From Ignavibacteria bacterium (lineage in GTDB: Bacteria; Bacteroidota; Ignavibacteria; Ignavibacteriales; Ignavibacteriaceae), in assembly GCA_029863735.1 (NCBI GenBank), contig JAOTUT010000097.1:1-6344 (forward strand): a stretch of DNA of 6,344 nt. Reading direction: 5' to 3'. The position numbers and the translations under genes were made by a program. How positions within the stretch are numbered: the stretch's first letter is position 1; each line of letters opens with the position of its first letter. The notes below the pieces were generated by a model that saw nothing but the letters and a program-made list of their open reading frames with translations, had not been told where the DNA came from and ran no database searches. This document shows positions 1 to 6,344 of this stretch, one piece after another.

Positions 1-218
1 TCAAGCTGCTTTTTTATTGATTCAGGTGTATGGCTATATTTTTCCTTGCGATTGGTATTCTGATAAGTCGCTAAATTATTTTTCAGAATATCGACACTGC
101 TTGCTATACAGACATCGCATATATAAACATCAGGACCGGCAATCATTCCACCGACTTCCTGACCTTCCCGTCCGCAGAAGGAACACTTAACAATTTTCTG
201 TCCTTGTTTTTTATTCAT
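1..218 (-). CDS. clpX: ATP-dependent Clp protease ATP-binding subunit ClpX, N-terminal part (3' end cut by window edge)
   Basis: Only the first 72 codons are inside the window; the frame is open to base 1. ClpX is the AAA+ unfoldase that delivers tagged or native substrates to the ClpP peptidase in the cytoplasm. The visible part is the family's zinc-binding dimerisation domain: CSFCG (Cys12, Cys15) and YICDVC (Cys34, Cys37) form a C4 zinc site, with the characteristic 'IAGPDVYIC' between them (residues 26-34). A short polar linker follows, then 'TPESIKKQLD', which matches the segment just before the conserved 'YVIGQ' at the start of the AAA+ domain. The Walker motifs would lie outside the window. 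The ATG at 218-216 directly follows the TAA of the TPR gene; a weak GGGA (228-225) lies six bases before it, so translation probably depends on coupling. Neither clpP nor tig, frequent clpX neighbours, is upstream. The family call is firm; whether the rest of the gene is intact cannot be seen. Confidence 0.93.
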   Translation of the reverse strand, partial: MNKKQGQKIVKCSFCGREGQEVGGMIAGPDVYICDVCIASSVDILKNNLATYQNTNRKEKYSHTPESIKKQL

Positions 219-2063
219 TTAAGTTCCCGGTTTATCCTGTAATAATAAAATCTGTGCTCTTGCATCATCAGCATAAATTGATTTGGGATATTCAGCTAAA
301 AGCTTCTGGTAAAACTCTTCTGCTTTACCGTAATTCTTTATTCCATACTGATTGATTTTTCCAAGTAAATATACTGCTTTGTCAGCATAAATATTTTTTT
401 CACCTTCAGCGGCAACGCCTTCAAGAACAGAAATTGACTCAGTATAATTATCAACCGCCAGAAGCATTTCACCATATTTTACAGCTGAGATTGTGTGCAA
501 CACAAATGCCTGCTGATTATCTGCCAATTTTTTATAATTAACTGCCGCGTCATCAAACTTTTTCTGCTCCGAAAGAAACTCGGCTTCGGCATAAGTTAAT
601 AAGTTAGACGAATCATTCATCTGAGGGTTCAATAACAATAAAAGTTCAATAGCATCATTTGCTGAATTATCCTTCAGGTTGCCAATTACCTTAGATAAAT
701 GCTTTTTAGCTTCATCAAAATGACCCTGATAAAAATTAAGTTTGCCCAGTTTGTAAACTGCTTTGTTTTTTTGTCCATCACTTGCGCTGCGCAATTTCAA
801 TATAGCAGAAAAATCTTTTTCAGCTTCATTCAAATTTCCTTCGATCACTGCAATGTTTCCCAGCTCAAGATAAGCATCAGCAGAATTTTTCGATAAAGCT
901 GCTTCTGAAACTATTATTTCCAAAATTCTTTTTGCATCCTCATAATCCTTCAGAAGATAAAATTTTATTACCGCTGTCCTGAGAATGCTCTCATAAGCCG
1001 GCTCAGAGTGTTTATAAAGATTTGTCACCACATTAAATGCACTTAAGACTTCTTCCGTTTTCGCCGACTGAAATTTTTCCATGGGGAAATAAGGCTTCCA
1101 CAACGGCAATGTTTTTTTATAATCTCCAAAAAGTGATGCTTCAAGTGATTGTGCATATCCAAGAAATGCCTGAGATATGATTGGAGAATCGGGATATTTC
1201 TCAGTAATAGTTTTAAATATTTCAGCAGATAATTTGTATTCCTTCTCGGCAAACATCTGCCTGGCAAAGTTATAAAGTTCTCTTCCTTTGCTTGAAAGAC
1301 TCTCATCTATATTTAAATAAATCTCATAAGCCTGCTCATAAGATTTTTTTTCAGTGTATAACCTTGCAAGCAAATAAGAAAAGCTTAGGTTATTTTTATC
1401 AGCACAATCCTCAATCACTTTTAGAGTTGCATCGAGGGCTCCCGGTCGGTTTATATTTTCAAATACTCTTATCTCTACAACATTTTGTTGCGAAGGTTCA
1501 ATTGAAAGAATGTCGCAGTATTGCTGAGCCGCCTTTTCAAATTGCATGGTTATTGAATAAAGTCTCGCAAGATCAAAAGAATAAATCACTCTATCATTAG
1601 AGGCTTTCTTTCCTTCTTCATATAATTCAATTGCAAACTCAAATGCTCTTCTCTCCAAAACATAATTCGCTATCAACCTGTAAAAGACAGGATTCACAGC
1701 TCCTGATTGAAATGGTTTTTTCCAGACTTCAAATGCTTTCTCTTCATTTCCCATCAAATAATAAGTTGAGCCAAGCATTCCATAAGCATCAATATCATCA
1801 GGATTTTGCTTGAGTCTTTCATCAAGAATATTGACAAGTGCAGCATAATTTTTCAGCTGGGTGTAAACGCGATAGAGAGAACTAATATATTGCGAATTTG
1901 TAGGATCTGATTCGTAGAGTTCTTCATAAAGTTTTACGGCCGAACTAAACTCTCCTATTTGTTCATAACTTTGAGCAAGTGAAAGTTTTTGTTCATTTCT
2001 CTGCTGTGCGTAAGCAGAGACCATCAAGAGAATGGAAATTATTATCGCAATTTTGATTTTCAT
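219..2063 (-). CDS. Exported tetratricopeptide-repeat (TPR) protein, 614 aa
   Basis: No specific gene is recognised. Residues 1-19 form a type I signal peptide: MKIK, a hydrophobic core (IAIIISILLMVSA), then AYA before QQ, with no lipobox Cys. A periplasmic or outer-membrane-associated protein is therefore predicted. The rest is almost wholly helical with degenerate TPR units of about 34 residues, visible near 27-60, 93-126, 161-194, 226-258, 262-295, 396-429, 434-467, 524-555 and 562-597. The last ends in 'EYPKSIYADDAR', the pattern found in BamD/YbgF-type TPRs. No catalytic domain is visible, so a scaffold or assembly role is the most that can be inferred. The start is the ATG at 2063. An in-frame TTG at 2105 would add 14 polar residues ahead of the signal peptide, which is implausible. 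Two cysteines remain in the mature chain (Cys183, Cys220). The stop codon abuts the clpX start, so the two genes are probably one transcript. Confidence 0.87.
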   Translation of the reverse strand: MKIKIAIIISILLMVSAYAQQRNEQKLSLAQSYEQIGEFSSAVKLYEELYESDPTNSQYISSLYRVYTQLKNYAALVNILDERLKQNPDDIDAYGMLGSTYYLMGNEEKAFEVWKKPFQSGAVNPVFYRLIANYVLERRAFEFAIELYEEGKKASNDRVIYSFDLARLYSITMQFEKAAQQYCDILSIEPSQQNVVEIRVFENINRPGALDATLKVIEDCADKNNLSFSYLLARLYTEKKSYEQAYEIYLNIDESLSSKGRELYNFARQMFAEKEYKLSAEIFKTITEKYPDSPIISQAFLGYAQSLEASLFGDYKKTLPLWKPYFPMEKFQSAKTEEVLSAFNVVTNLYKHSEPAYESILRTAVIKFYLLKDYEDAKRILEIIVSEAALSKNSADAYLELGNIAVIEGNLNEAEKDFSAILKLRSASDGQKNKAVYKLGKLNFYQGHFDEAKKHLSKVIGNLKDNSANDAIELLLLLNPQMNDSSNLLTYAEAEFLSEQKKFDDAAVNYKKLADNQQAFVLHTISAVKYGEMLLAVDNYTESISVLEGVAAEGEKNIYADKAVYLLGKINQYGIKNYGKAEEFYQKLLAEYPKSIYADDARAQILLLQDKPGT

Positions 2064-2070
2064 ACCTGTG

Positions 2071-2099
2071 CAAAATAAGAATTTATTACCCCCTTTCAA
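2071..2099 (-). promoter_or_regulatory. Candidate Bacteroidota-type promoter of the TPR-clpX unit
   Basis: Reading leftward, TTG (2099-2097), an 18-base spacer and TTATTTTG (2078-2071) resemble the Bacteroidota housekeeping promoter TTG-N17-23-TAnnTTTG, with one mismatch in the -7 box. The box ends seven bases before the ATG at 2063, so the predicted transcript would have a very short or no leader. Such motifs arise easily by chance in AT-rich DNA. The call rests on position in a divergent gap and on the correct spacing. Confidence 0.35.
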
Positions 2100-2192
2100 G
2101 GTCAATTAAAGGTTTATACTTCAAGCACTTAATAACTCATACAATCAGTGAAAGATTTGCGATAATACCATAATCTTTAGGCAGATTTTGAG

Positions 2193-2200
2193 TATTTTTG
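2193..2200 (+). promoter_or_regulatory. Candidate -7 promoter element of the dxr-rseP unit
   Basis: TATTTTTG matches the Bacteroidota -7 consensus TAnnTTTG exactly and ends six bases before the dxr ATG at 2207. No TTG lies 17-23 bases upstream, so the -33 half is missing or diverged. If the element is used, transcription would start at or almost at the initiation codon, giving a leaderless mRNA. This would agree with the lack of a Shine-Dalgarno sequence before dxr (ACCCCA precedes the ATG). Confidence 0.35.
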
Positions 2201-2206
2201 ACCCCA

Positions 2207-3349
2207 ATGAAAAAGGTTTTTGTACTCGGCTCTACAGGATCGATTGGTGTTAATTGCCTGAATGTGATAAGCAATTTAAAGGATAATTTTGAAGTTGCAG
2301 GTTTGACTGTAAACTCAAATACAGAATTACTTCTTGAGCAGATCGGTAAGTTTAATCCAAAAGTTGTTGTTGTGAGAGATGAAAATGCAGCAAAAAAAAT
2401 CTCCGGGAAAATTCCGAAAGGCTGTGAATTATTAGTCGGAGAAGACGGATTAATAAAAGCTGCTATGGAAACCGATTACGATATTTTTATGGGTGCAATG
2501 GTTGGATTTGCAGGTTTAGCTCCAACTCTTGAAGCAATAAAAAGAGGAAAGAGAATCGCACTCGCCAACAAAGAAACGCTTGTTGTTGCAGGAGATATTG
2601 TTACAAAGCTTGTTCTTGAAAATAGTGCTGAGATTATTCCTGTTGATTCCGAACATTCGGCAATTTATCAATGCCTTGTCGGTGAAAATTTAAATGAGGT
2701 TGAAAAGCTCATTCTCACTGCATCAGGCGGACCGTTTCGTGATAAGGATAAATCATTCTTTGAAAATGCAACCGTTGATGAAGCGCTCAATCATCCAAAC
2801 TGGAAAATGGGCAGCAAGATCTCCATCGATTCTGCAACAATGATGAACAAAGGACTTGAAGTTATTGAAGCACATTGGTTATTTGGACTGCCTTCAGAAA
2901 AGATTGAAGTTGTAATTCATCCTCAGTCAATTATACATTCAATGGTTCAATATGTTGATGGTTCAATAAAAGCGCAACTTGGATTACCAGATATGAAACT
3001 TCCAATTCAGTATGCTCTTACTTTTCCGGAACGAGCTCAGAATGATTTTGAAAGAACTAATTTAGCTTCGATTGGATGCCTAACATTTTTCGAACCAGAT
3101 CTTAATAAATTTGAATGCCTTAAAATGGCATTCGATGCATTAAATACAGGTGGAACTGCTCCCTGTATTTTGAATGCTGCCAATGAGATTGCAGTAAGCA
3201 AATTTTTAAATAAAGAAATAAAGTTCTCACATATTCCCTTGCTAATAAATAAAGCTTTAGATAAAGTTGAAAACATTTTTTCATCGGATTTGGATACGAT
3301 ATTCGAATGCGATAAAAAAACAAGAGAATATGTTCTCACACTAACTTAA
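2207..3349 (+). CDS. dxr: 1-deoxy-D-xylulose-5-phosphate reductoisomerase (DXR/IspC)
   Basis: This enzyme converts 1-deoxy-D-xylulose 5-phosphate to 2-C-methyl-D-erythritol 4-phosphate with NADPH and a divalent metal. It is the first committed step of the MEP isoprenoid pathway, cytosolic, and the target of fosmidomycin. At 380 residues it has normal family length. The NADPH-binding GSTGSIG is at 8-14 and 'ALANKETLVVAG' at 118-129. The metal ligands are Asp147 and Glu149 in 'PVDSEHSA' and Glu218; substrate-binding residues include Ser148, Ser173 (TASGG), Ser209, Asn214 and Lys215 in 'DSATMMNKGLE'. The flexible-loop region has His196 and Trp199 (NHPNW), followed by 'HPQSIIHSMVQ' at 238-248. 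All key residues are present. The ATG at 2207 is chosen over an in-frame TTG at 2198 because it puts the Rossmann strand (MKKVFVLG) at the N-terminus; that TTG is also part of the candidate promoter box. rseP follows after 17 bases. Confidence 0.97.
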   Translation: MKKVFVLGSTGSIGVNCLNVISNLKDNFEVAGLTVNSNTELLLEQIGKFNPKVVVVRDENAAKKISGKIPKGCELLVGEDGLIKAAMETDYDIFMGAMVGFAGLAPTLEAIKRGKRIALANKETLVVAGDIVTKLVLENSAEIIPVDSEHSAIYQCLVGENLNEVEKLILTASGGPFRDKDKSFFENATVDEALNHPNWKMGSKISIDSATMMNKGLEVIEAHWLFGLPSEKIEVVIHPQSIIHSMVQYVDGSIKAQLGLPDMKLPIQYALTFPERAQNDFERTNLASIGCLTFFEPDLNKFECLKMAFDALNTGGTAPCILNAANEIAVSKFLNKEIKFSHIPLLINKALDKVENIFSSDLDTIFECDKKTREYVLTLT

Positions 3350-3366
3350 TTGGAGAAACTCTTTTA

Positions 3367-4722
3367 ATGGATTATATAATTTATTTCGCGATTACAATAG
3401 GAATACTTGTTTTCATTCACGAGCTTGGGCATTTCCTTGCTGCCAAGATGACTGGAATGCGTGCTGATGTTTTTGCTGTTGGATTTGGAAAAAGACTTTT
3501 GGGATATAATAAAAAGACTGGTTTTACTTTCGGTGATCTTCCAAAAGATTTTGATGGTGAGGGGAATACAGATTACAGACTTTCTATGCTTCCGCTCGGC
3601 GGTTATGTGAAAATTCTCGGAATGGTTGATGAAAGCTTCGATACTGAATTTGCAAACAAAGAACCACAACCTTACGAATTCCGTTCAAAAAATTTCTTAC
3701 AGAAAACCTTTGTTATAACAGCAGGCGTACTAATGAATCTCCTGCTTGCAGTTCTCATTTTCTGGGGCGCGAACTTCTTTAAAGGTAAACCCGTCACACT
3801 TACAACCACTGTCGGTTATGTAAAGACTGACAGCCCTGCTGATTCACTTGGTTTTATGAAAGGTGATGTATTTCAATCAATAAACGGTGTCGCTGTTGAA
3901 ACCTGGGATGATATCAGAAATGAAATTTATATCAACACTATAGGTGAGAATCTCAATATAAAAGTTTTACGAAATGGTGTTGAGAAAAACTTATTCTTAC
4001 CACGAAACAGAATTCCTGACATTGAAAAGAAAGGTGAACTCGTATCACCAGAAGGATACAGACCTTATGTTGCTGAAGTTATGAAAGACTCTCCGGCTGA
4101 AACTGCCGGACTTCTTTCCGGCGATATTTTTCTTTCACTCAACGGTAAACCCCTAGGGAGCTCATCTGAGTTTATTGGAATAGTTTCTCAGAATGCTGGA
4201 GTTGATCTGAACGCAAAAATTCTCAGAGGAAGTGATACTTTGAGTTTGGCAGTTATTCCCGGTAGTGATGGTAAAATAGGAATTGCAATCAACGATATTT
4301 TCGAAGGAAAAACTGAATATAAAACTTATGGTTTCTTTGAATCATTTTATGTTGCTGGTGTTGATCTTATAAATCTAACAAGGGTTACTTTCAGTGTTGC
4401 TGGCAAGGTTATCGGCGGACAGGTTGAATTTGGAAAAGTTTTTGGTGGACCGGTTCGTATTGCTCAGCTTGCAGCAAAGTCGGCTGATGTTGGTTTTGAG
4501 AGTTTTCTTTTCTTCATTGCAGTGCTCAGTCTAAGTCTTGCGTTGATAAATATTATGCCCTTCCCTGTTCTCGATGGCGGGCATTTGTTGATGATAATAA
4601 TCGAAACGATTACAAGAAGGGAAATACCTGTTAAAGTTAAAATAGCAATCAATAATACAGGCTTCGTTCTGCTGATACTTCTGATGGTATTTATAATTTA
4701 TAATGATATACTCTCATTATAA
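3367..4722 (+). CDS. rseP: RIP metalloprotease RseP (site-2 protease family)
   Basis: This is a zinc intramembrane protease of the S2P family, 451 residues, close to the usual 450 for RseP. In characterised bacteria it cuts anti-sigma factors after a first periplasmic cut and clears leftover signal peptides. TM1 (about 4-26) carries HELGH (His18, Glu19, His22). TM2 is about 113-138, TM3 about 378-400 and TM4 about 428-447. The third zinc ligand is Asp403 in 'PVLDGGH'. Two PDZ domains lie between TM2 and TM3, about 145-210 and 232-298, each with a GD loop ('MKGDVFQSING', 'LSGDIFLSLNG'). 'PLGGYVK' at 76-82 is the membrane-reentrant beta-loop signature. The stretch before it (43-75) is about 15 residues longer than in E. 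coli and contains a charged D/G-rich piece. GGAG at 3352-3355 supports the ATG, though spacing is long (11 bases). It probably shares dxr's transcript. No sigma or anti-sigma gene is in the window, so the substrate is unknown. Confidence 0.96.
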   Translation: MDYIIYFAITIGILVFIHELGHFLAAKMTGMRADVFAVGFGKRLLGYNKKTGFTFGDLPKDFDGEGNTDYRLSMLPLGGYVKILGMVDESFDTEFANKEPQPYEFRSKNFLQKTFVITAGVLMNLLLAVLIFWGANFFKGKPVTLTTTVGYVKTDSPADSLGFMKGDVFQSINGVAVETWDDIRNEIYINTIGENLNIKVLRNGVEKNLFLPRNRIPDIEKKGELVSPEGYRPYVAEVMKDSPAETAGLLSGDIFLSLNGKPLGSSSEFIGIVSQNAGVDLNAKILRGSDTLSLAVIPGSDGKIGIAINDIFEGKTEYKTYGFFESFYVAGVDLINLTRVTFSVAGKVIGGQVEFGKVFGGPVRIAQLAAKSADVGFESFLFFIAVLSLSLALINIMPFPVLDGGHLLMIIIETITRREIPVKVKIAINNTGFVLLILLMVFIIYNDILSL

Positions 4723-4766
4723 ATACTTTACTTAAAAAGTGTTAACCTATCGAGAATACTCTATTA

Positions 4767-5042
4767 TTAAGCTACCAGCTCTTTGTAATTTTCATTCTTG
4801 GCTAAAAAAGCCTGAACATAAGAGCAGGTAGGAATAACTTTCATATTATTTTCTTTAGTAAATTCCAAAGCAGCTCTGACTACCTGAGCCGCTAAACCTT
4901 TTCCACGTAATGCCGGATCAGTAAATGTGTGATATAAATTCAATTCATTACCCGCCATTGTGTATTCAACATAAACTTCATTGCCTTCGACGTAAATAAC
5001 AAATCGCTCGTTTTCTTTTTCGTGAATTACCTTCTCTTCCAT
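4767..5042 (-). CDS. Small GNAT-family N-acetyltransferase, YjdJ/NATD1-like
   Basis: The 91-residue protein consists of one minimal GNAT fold, as is usual for the YjdJ/NATD1 subfamily. 'TDPALRGKGLAAQVV' (residues 41-55) carries the acetyl-CoA pyrophosphate-binding R-G-x-G-L/x-A loop (Arg46, Gly47, Gly49, Ala51). The helix after it (52-64) and the strand 'MKVIPTCSYV' (67-76) with Cys73 are subfamily hallmarks; Cys73 may sit close to the acetyl-CoA thioester. It lacks the N-terminal substrate-binding elements of full-length GNATs, and its acceptor is unknown. Location should be cytosolic, as there is no signal peptide. It starts eight bases after the NRDE gene's stop, and an AAGG in that gap lies only three bases from the ATG, suggesting coupled expression. 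Two stop codons stand in tandem (TAATAA). Confidence 0.88.
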   Translation of the reverse strand: MEEKVIHEKENERFVIYVEGNEVYVEYTMAGNELNLYHTFTDPALRGKGLAAQVVRAALEFTKENNMKVIPTCSYVQAFLAKNENYKELVA

Positions 5043-5050
5043 GTTCCTTC

Positions 5051-5821
5051 TTATTTTTTATTTATAATAAAGTTAAAATCTCTGTTTGAAAATCTACCCG
5101 AGTTAGCAAAGTAAGTTTTCTCAACGAACCTTACATTGTTTTGCTTGTCTACTGTAACTACGGTTGATGATCTTGTCCCGTACTTTTCCGATTTGATAAA
5201 GATAGAAGAGAGCACTCTTTCTAACTCAAGACCAACACCAGTATCCGGAAGCTCTTCATTTTTCGCGGGTGAAGTATCATCCAAAATATTTAGTATTTCC
5301 CACGGATGAATTTTTTTATGTTCAATTAATCTTTGAAGCTGGATTTTGCTCTTTTCAACTTTTGGCCAGGGTGTGTCCAATATCGCATTACTGATTCCAT
5401 GAATGTTAGTTTCCAGCTTTTGAATACCTTCTGTTTTATTTGAGAAATAGTACAGTTGTTCAACATTGCCAAGCAGTAGATTAAATCCGTTAAAGTTATT
5501 TAATGTAGGTTTCAATTTGTTGTAATACTCTTCGGCCTCAATTTCATTTACTAAAAAATCGAGAGTTAAATTACCACGCGAAGGTGCATCATTTCGATGA
5601 TTTTTCAGATCTCTGAAGTTTGTAATTGCAGCAAATTTGCCCTGCTTTGTAATTCCCATCCATGTTCCCCCAGCCTGCAGATCTTTTCCAGCTAGAAGAT
5701 AAGGATATTCATTCCAGAATTCTACTTGCTCAGTCGGTCGATTGTAAAATTCATCTCTGTTCGCAGCAAATATTAGCTTGTAATCATCGAGATAGTTATT
5801 AGCAAATACAATAAGACACAT
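5051..5821 (-). CDS. NRDE family protein (TANGO2-like, formerly DUF833)
   Basis: The 256-residue protein has the full family pattern: MCLI with Cys2 at the very N-terminus, 'ANRDEFYNRPT' (20-30) with the name-giving NRDE at 21-24, 'AGGTWMGITKQGKFAAITNFRD' around 50-71 (strongly conserved in the family), 'GISNAILDTPWPK' (142-154) and 'YGTRSSTVV' (214-222). The Cys2 start resembles N-terminal-nucleophile hydrolases, but no enzymatic activity is settled for bacterial members; the animal homologue TANGO2 has been linked to haem and lipid handling. No signal peptide or membrane segment is visible, so it should be cytosolic. The ATG at 5821 is fixed by the need for Cys at position 2. It has no visible Shine-Dalgarno sequence; an AT palindrome (ATAATATTAT, 5820-5829) overlaps the start codon. 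It lies 46 bases after the HAD gene and 8 before the GNAT gene, so the three are probably co-transcribed. Confidence 0.93.
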   Translation of the reverse strand: MCLIVFANNYLDDYKLIFAANRDEFYNRPTEQVEFWNEYPYLLAGKDLQAGGTWMGITKQGKFAAITNFRDLKNHRNDAPSRGNLTLDFLVNEIEAEEYYNKLKPTLNNFNGFNLLLGNVEQLYYFSNKTEGIQKLETNIHGISNAILDTPWPKVEKSKIQLQRLIEHKKIHPWEILNILDDTSPAKNEELPDTGVGLELERVLSSIFIKSEKYGTRSSTVVTVDKQNNVRFVEKTYFANSGRFSNRDFNFIINKK

Positions 5822-5867
5822 AATATTATTTTTTAATTAGTTAAATGATAACAACATCGATTCGGGA

Positions 5868-6344
5868 TCAAATAATATCTCTTTTATTTAAATCGATCAA
5901 AAGATTATTATAAGTTACAAATTGAACAGCATCCCACCCAAGCTTTTTAGCTACATCTACATATTCCTGGATGTCATCAATAAAGAAATGCTCTTTTGAA
6001 AGAAATCCGGAAGCCTCTTCCACTGCCCGGTAAATTTTCTCTTCCGGCTTAACTGAACCAACTTCGTGAGATAAAATAAGCTTATCAAAATGTTTTAAGA
6101 AATCGTATTTATCCCATCCATATTGCTGATGGATAGAATTAGTATTTGAAAGAAGAAAAAGTTTGTAATTATTTTTTAGAATCGGTAAGAGAGCAATCAC
6201 TGCTTCATTTAAAGAAAATATATCAGAAAAAATTCTGCAAAAAGTTTCTGGTTCAATTTTATTACCAACAACTTCAAGCATCGTATTTATGAAAGTAGTT
6301 TCTGAGATATTTCCTCTTTCAAAATCACGATGGAGAGAATAATT
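5868..6344 (-). CDS. HAD-superfamily hydrolase/phosphatase, C-terminal part (5' end cut by window edge)
   Basis: The frame is open from the right window edge to the TGA at 5870-5868, giving 158 residues. An ATG at 6281 is internal: the 21 codons before it read 'NYSLHRDFERGNISETTFIN', which continues the cap helix pattern (F-x-R-G-x-I-S-x-x-x-F) of HAD phosphatases, so the true start lies outside. Residue numbers here count from the edge. Motif II is 'LFLLSNTN' (62-69, Ser66); motif III is 'GSVKPEEKIYRAV' (96-108, Lys99); motif IV is 'FFIDDIQEYVDVAKKLGW' (120-137, acidic pair Asp123/Asp124). Motif I (DxDGT/V with the nucleophilic Asp) must be upstream of the window. The pattern fits subfamily IA, small helical cap, like YihX-type sugar-phosphate phosphatases; the substrate cannot be inferred. 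It is probably the first visible gene of the HAD-NRDE-GNAT cluster. Confidence 0.9.
   Translation of the reverse strand, partial: NYSLHRDFERGNISETTFINTMLEVVGNKIEPETFCRIFSDIFSLNEAVIALLPILKNNYKLFLLSNTNSIHQQYGWDKYDFLKHFDKLILSHEVGSVKPEEKIYRAVEEASGFLSKEHFFIDDIQEYVDVAKKLGWDAVQFVTYNNLLIDLNKRDII

Noticed and set aside
1292..1600. Open frame of 102 codons on the + strand inside the TPR gene
   Set aside because: It is antisense to a well-supported gene, its product has no recognisable domain, and it has no ribosome site; an AT-rich shadow frame.
2064..2105. TTG start at 2105 for the TPR gene
   Set aside because: It would put 14 polar residues in front of a clean signal peptide that begins at the ATG at 2063; part of this stretch also looks like a promoter.
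2198..2206. TTG start at 2198 for dxr
   Set aside because: It adds only three residues (M-T-P) before the normal MKKVFVLG start, and the codon is part of a perfect TAnnTTTG box.
3364..3669. Open frame of 101 codons on the - strand over the start of rseP
   Set aside because: It lies antisense to the conserved HELGH and PLGGYVK coding region and shows no protein-family features.
4725..4740. Possible intrinsic terminator after rseP
   Set aside because: The stem is five A/T-dominated pairs with no following T-run on either strand; too weak to annotate.
5822..5867. Possible separate promoter before the NRDE gene
   Set aside because: TATTATTTG on the - strand (around 5878-5870) has the wrong internal spacing for TAnnTTTG and no properly placed TTG was found; the 46-base gap is compatible with an operon.
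5868..6281. Reading the HAD gene as complete from the ATG at 6281
   Set aside because: The frame stays open to the window edge, the upstream codons fit the HAD cap pattern, and motif I would be missing; the gene is cut by the window, not truncated in nature.

Overview
The window is AT-rich, gene-dense bacterial chromosome: seven protein genes, no RNA genes, no mobile elements, no CRISPR array and no broken gene. Protein features (the RseP with a 'GMVDESFDTE' segment after PLGGYVK, the NRDE/TANGO2-like protein), scarce Shine-Dalgarno signals and TAnnTTTG-like promoter elements suggest the Bacteroidota/Ignavibacteriota/Chlorobiota group, perhaps Ignavibacteria. This placement is inferred by eye and not tested.

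Layout. On the left, reading leftward, an exported tetratricopeptide-repeat (TPR) protein (219-2063) is followed with no gap (TAAATG) by the start of clpX, of which only the N-terminal zinc-binding domain lies in the window (1-218). A 143-base divergent control region (2064-2206) separates these from a rightward pair: dxr (2207-3349, second enzyme of the MEP isoprenoid pathway) and rseP (3367-4722, site-2 intramembrane protease), 17 bases apart and presumably co-transcribed. A short convergent gap (4723-4766) follows. Then comes a leftward cluster, in order of transcription: a HAD-superfamily hydrolase whose 5' end is cut by the right window edge (5868-6344), an NRDE/TANGO2 family protein (5051-5821) and a small YjdJ-type GNAT acetyltransferase (4767-5042).

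How the genes work together. dxr and rseP both serve the cell envelope (isoprenoid precursors; membrane proteolysis and possibly sigma-factor signalling), a common bacterial pairing. clpX and the TPR gene look translationally coupled although their products act in different compartments. The HAD-NRDE-GNAT cluster may be small-molecule housekeeping, but no substrate can be read from the sequence.

I find no convincing new system. The points most worth checking are promoter-like elements only 6-7 bases from the start codons of both divergent genes (possible leaderless transcripts), the TPR-clpX junction, and the uncharacterised HAD-NRDE-GNAT cluster.
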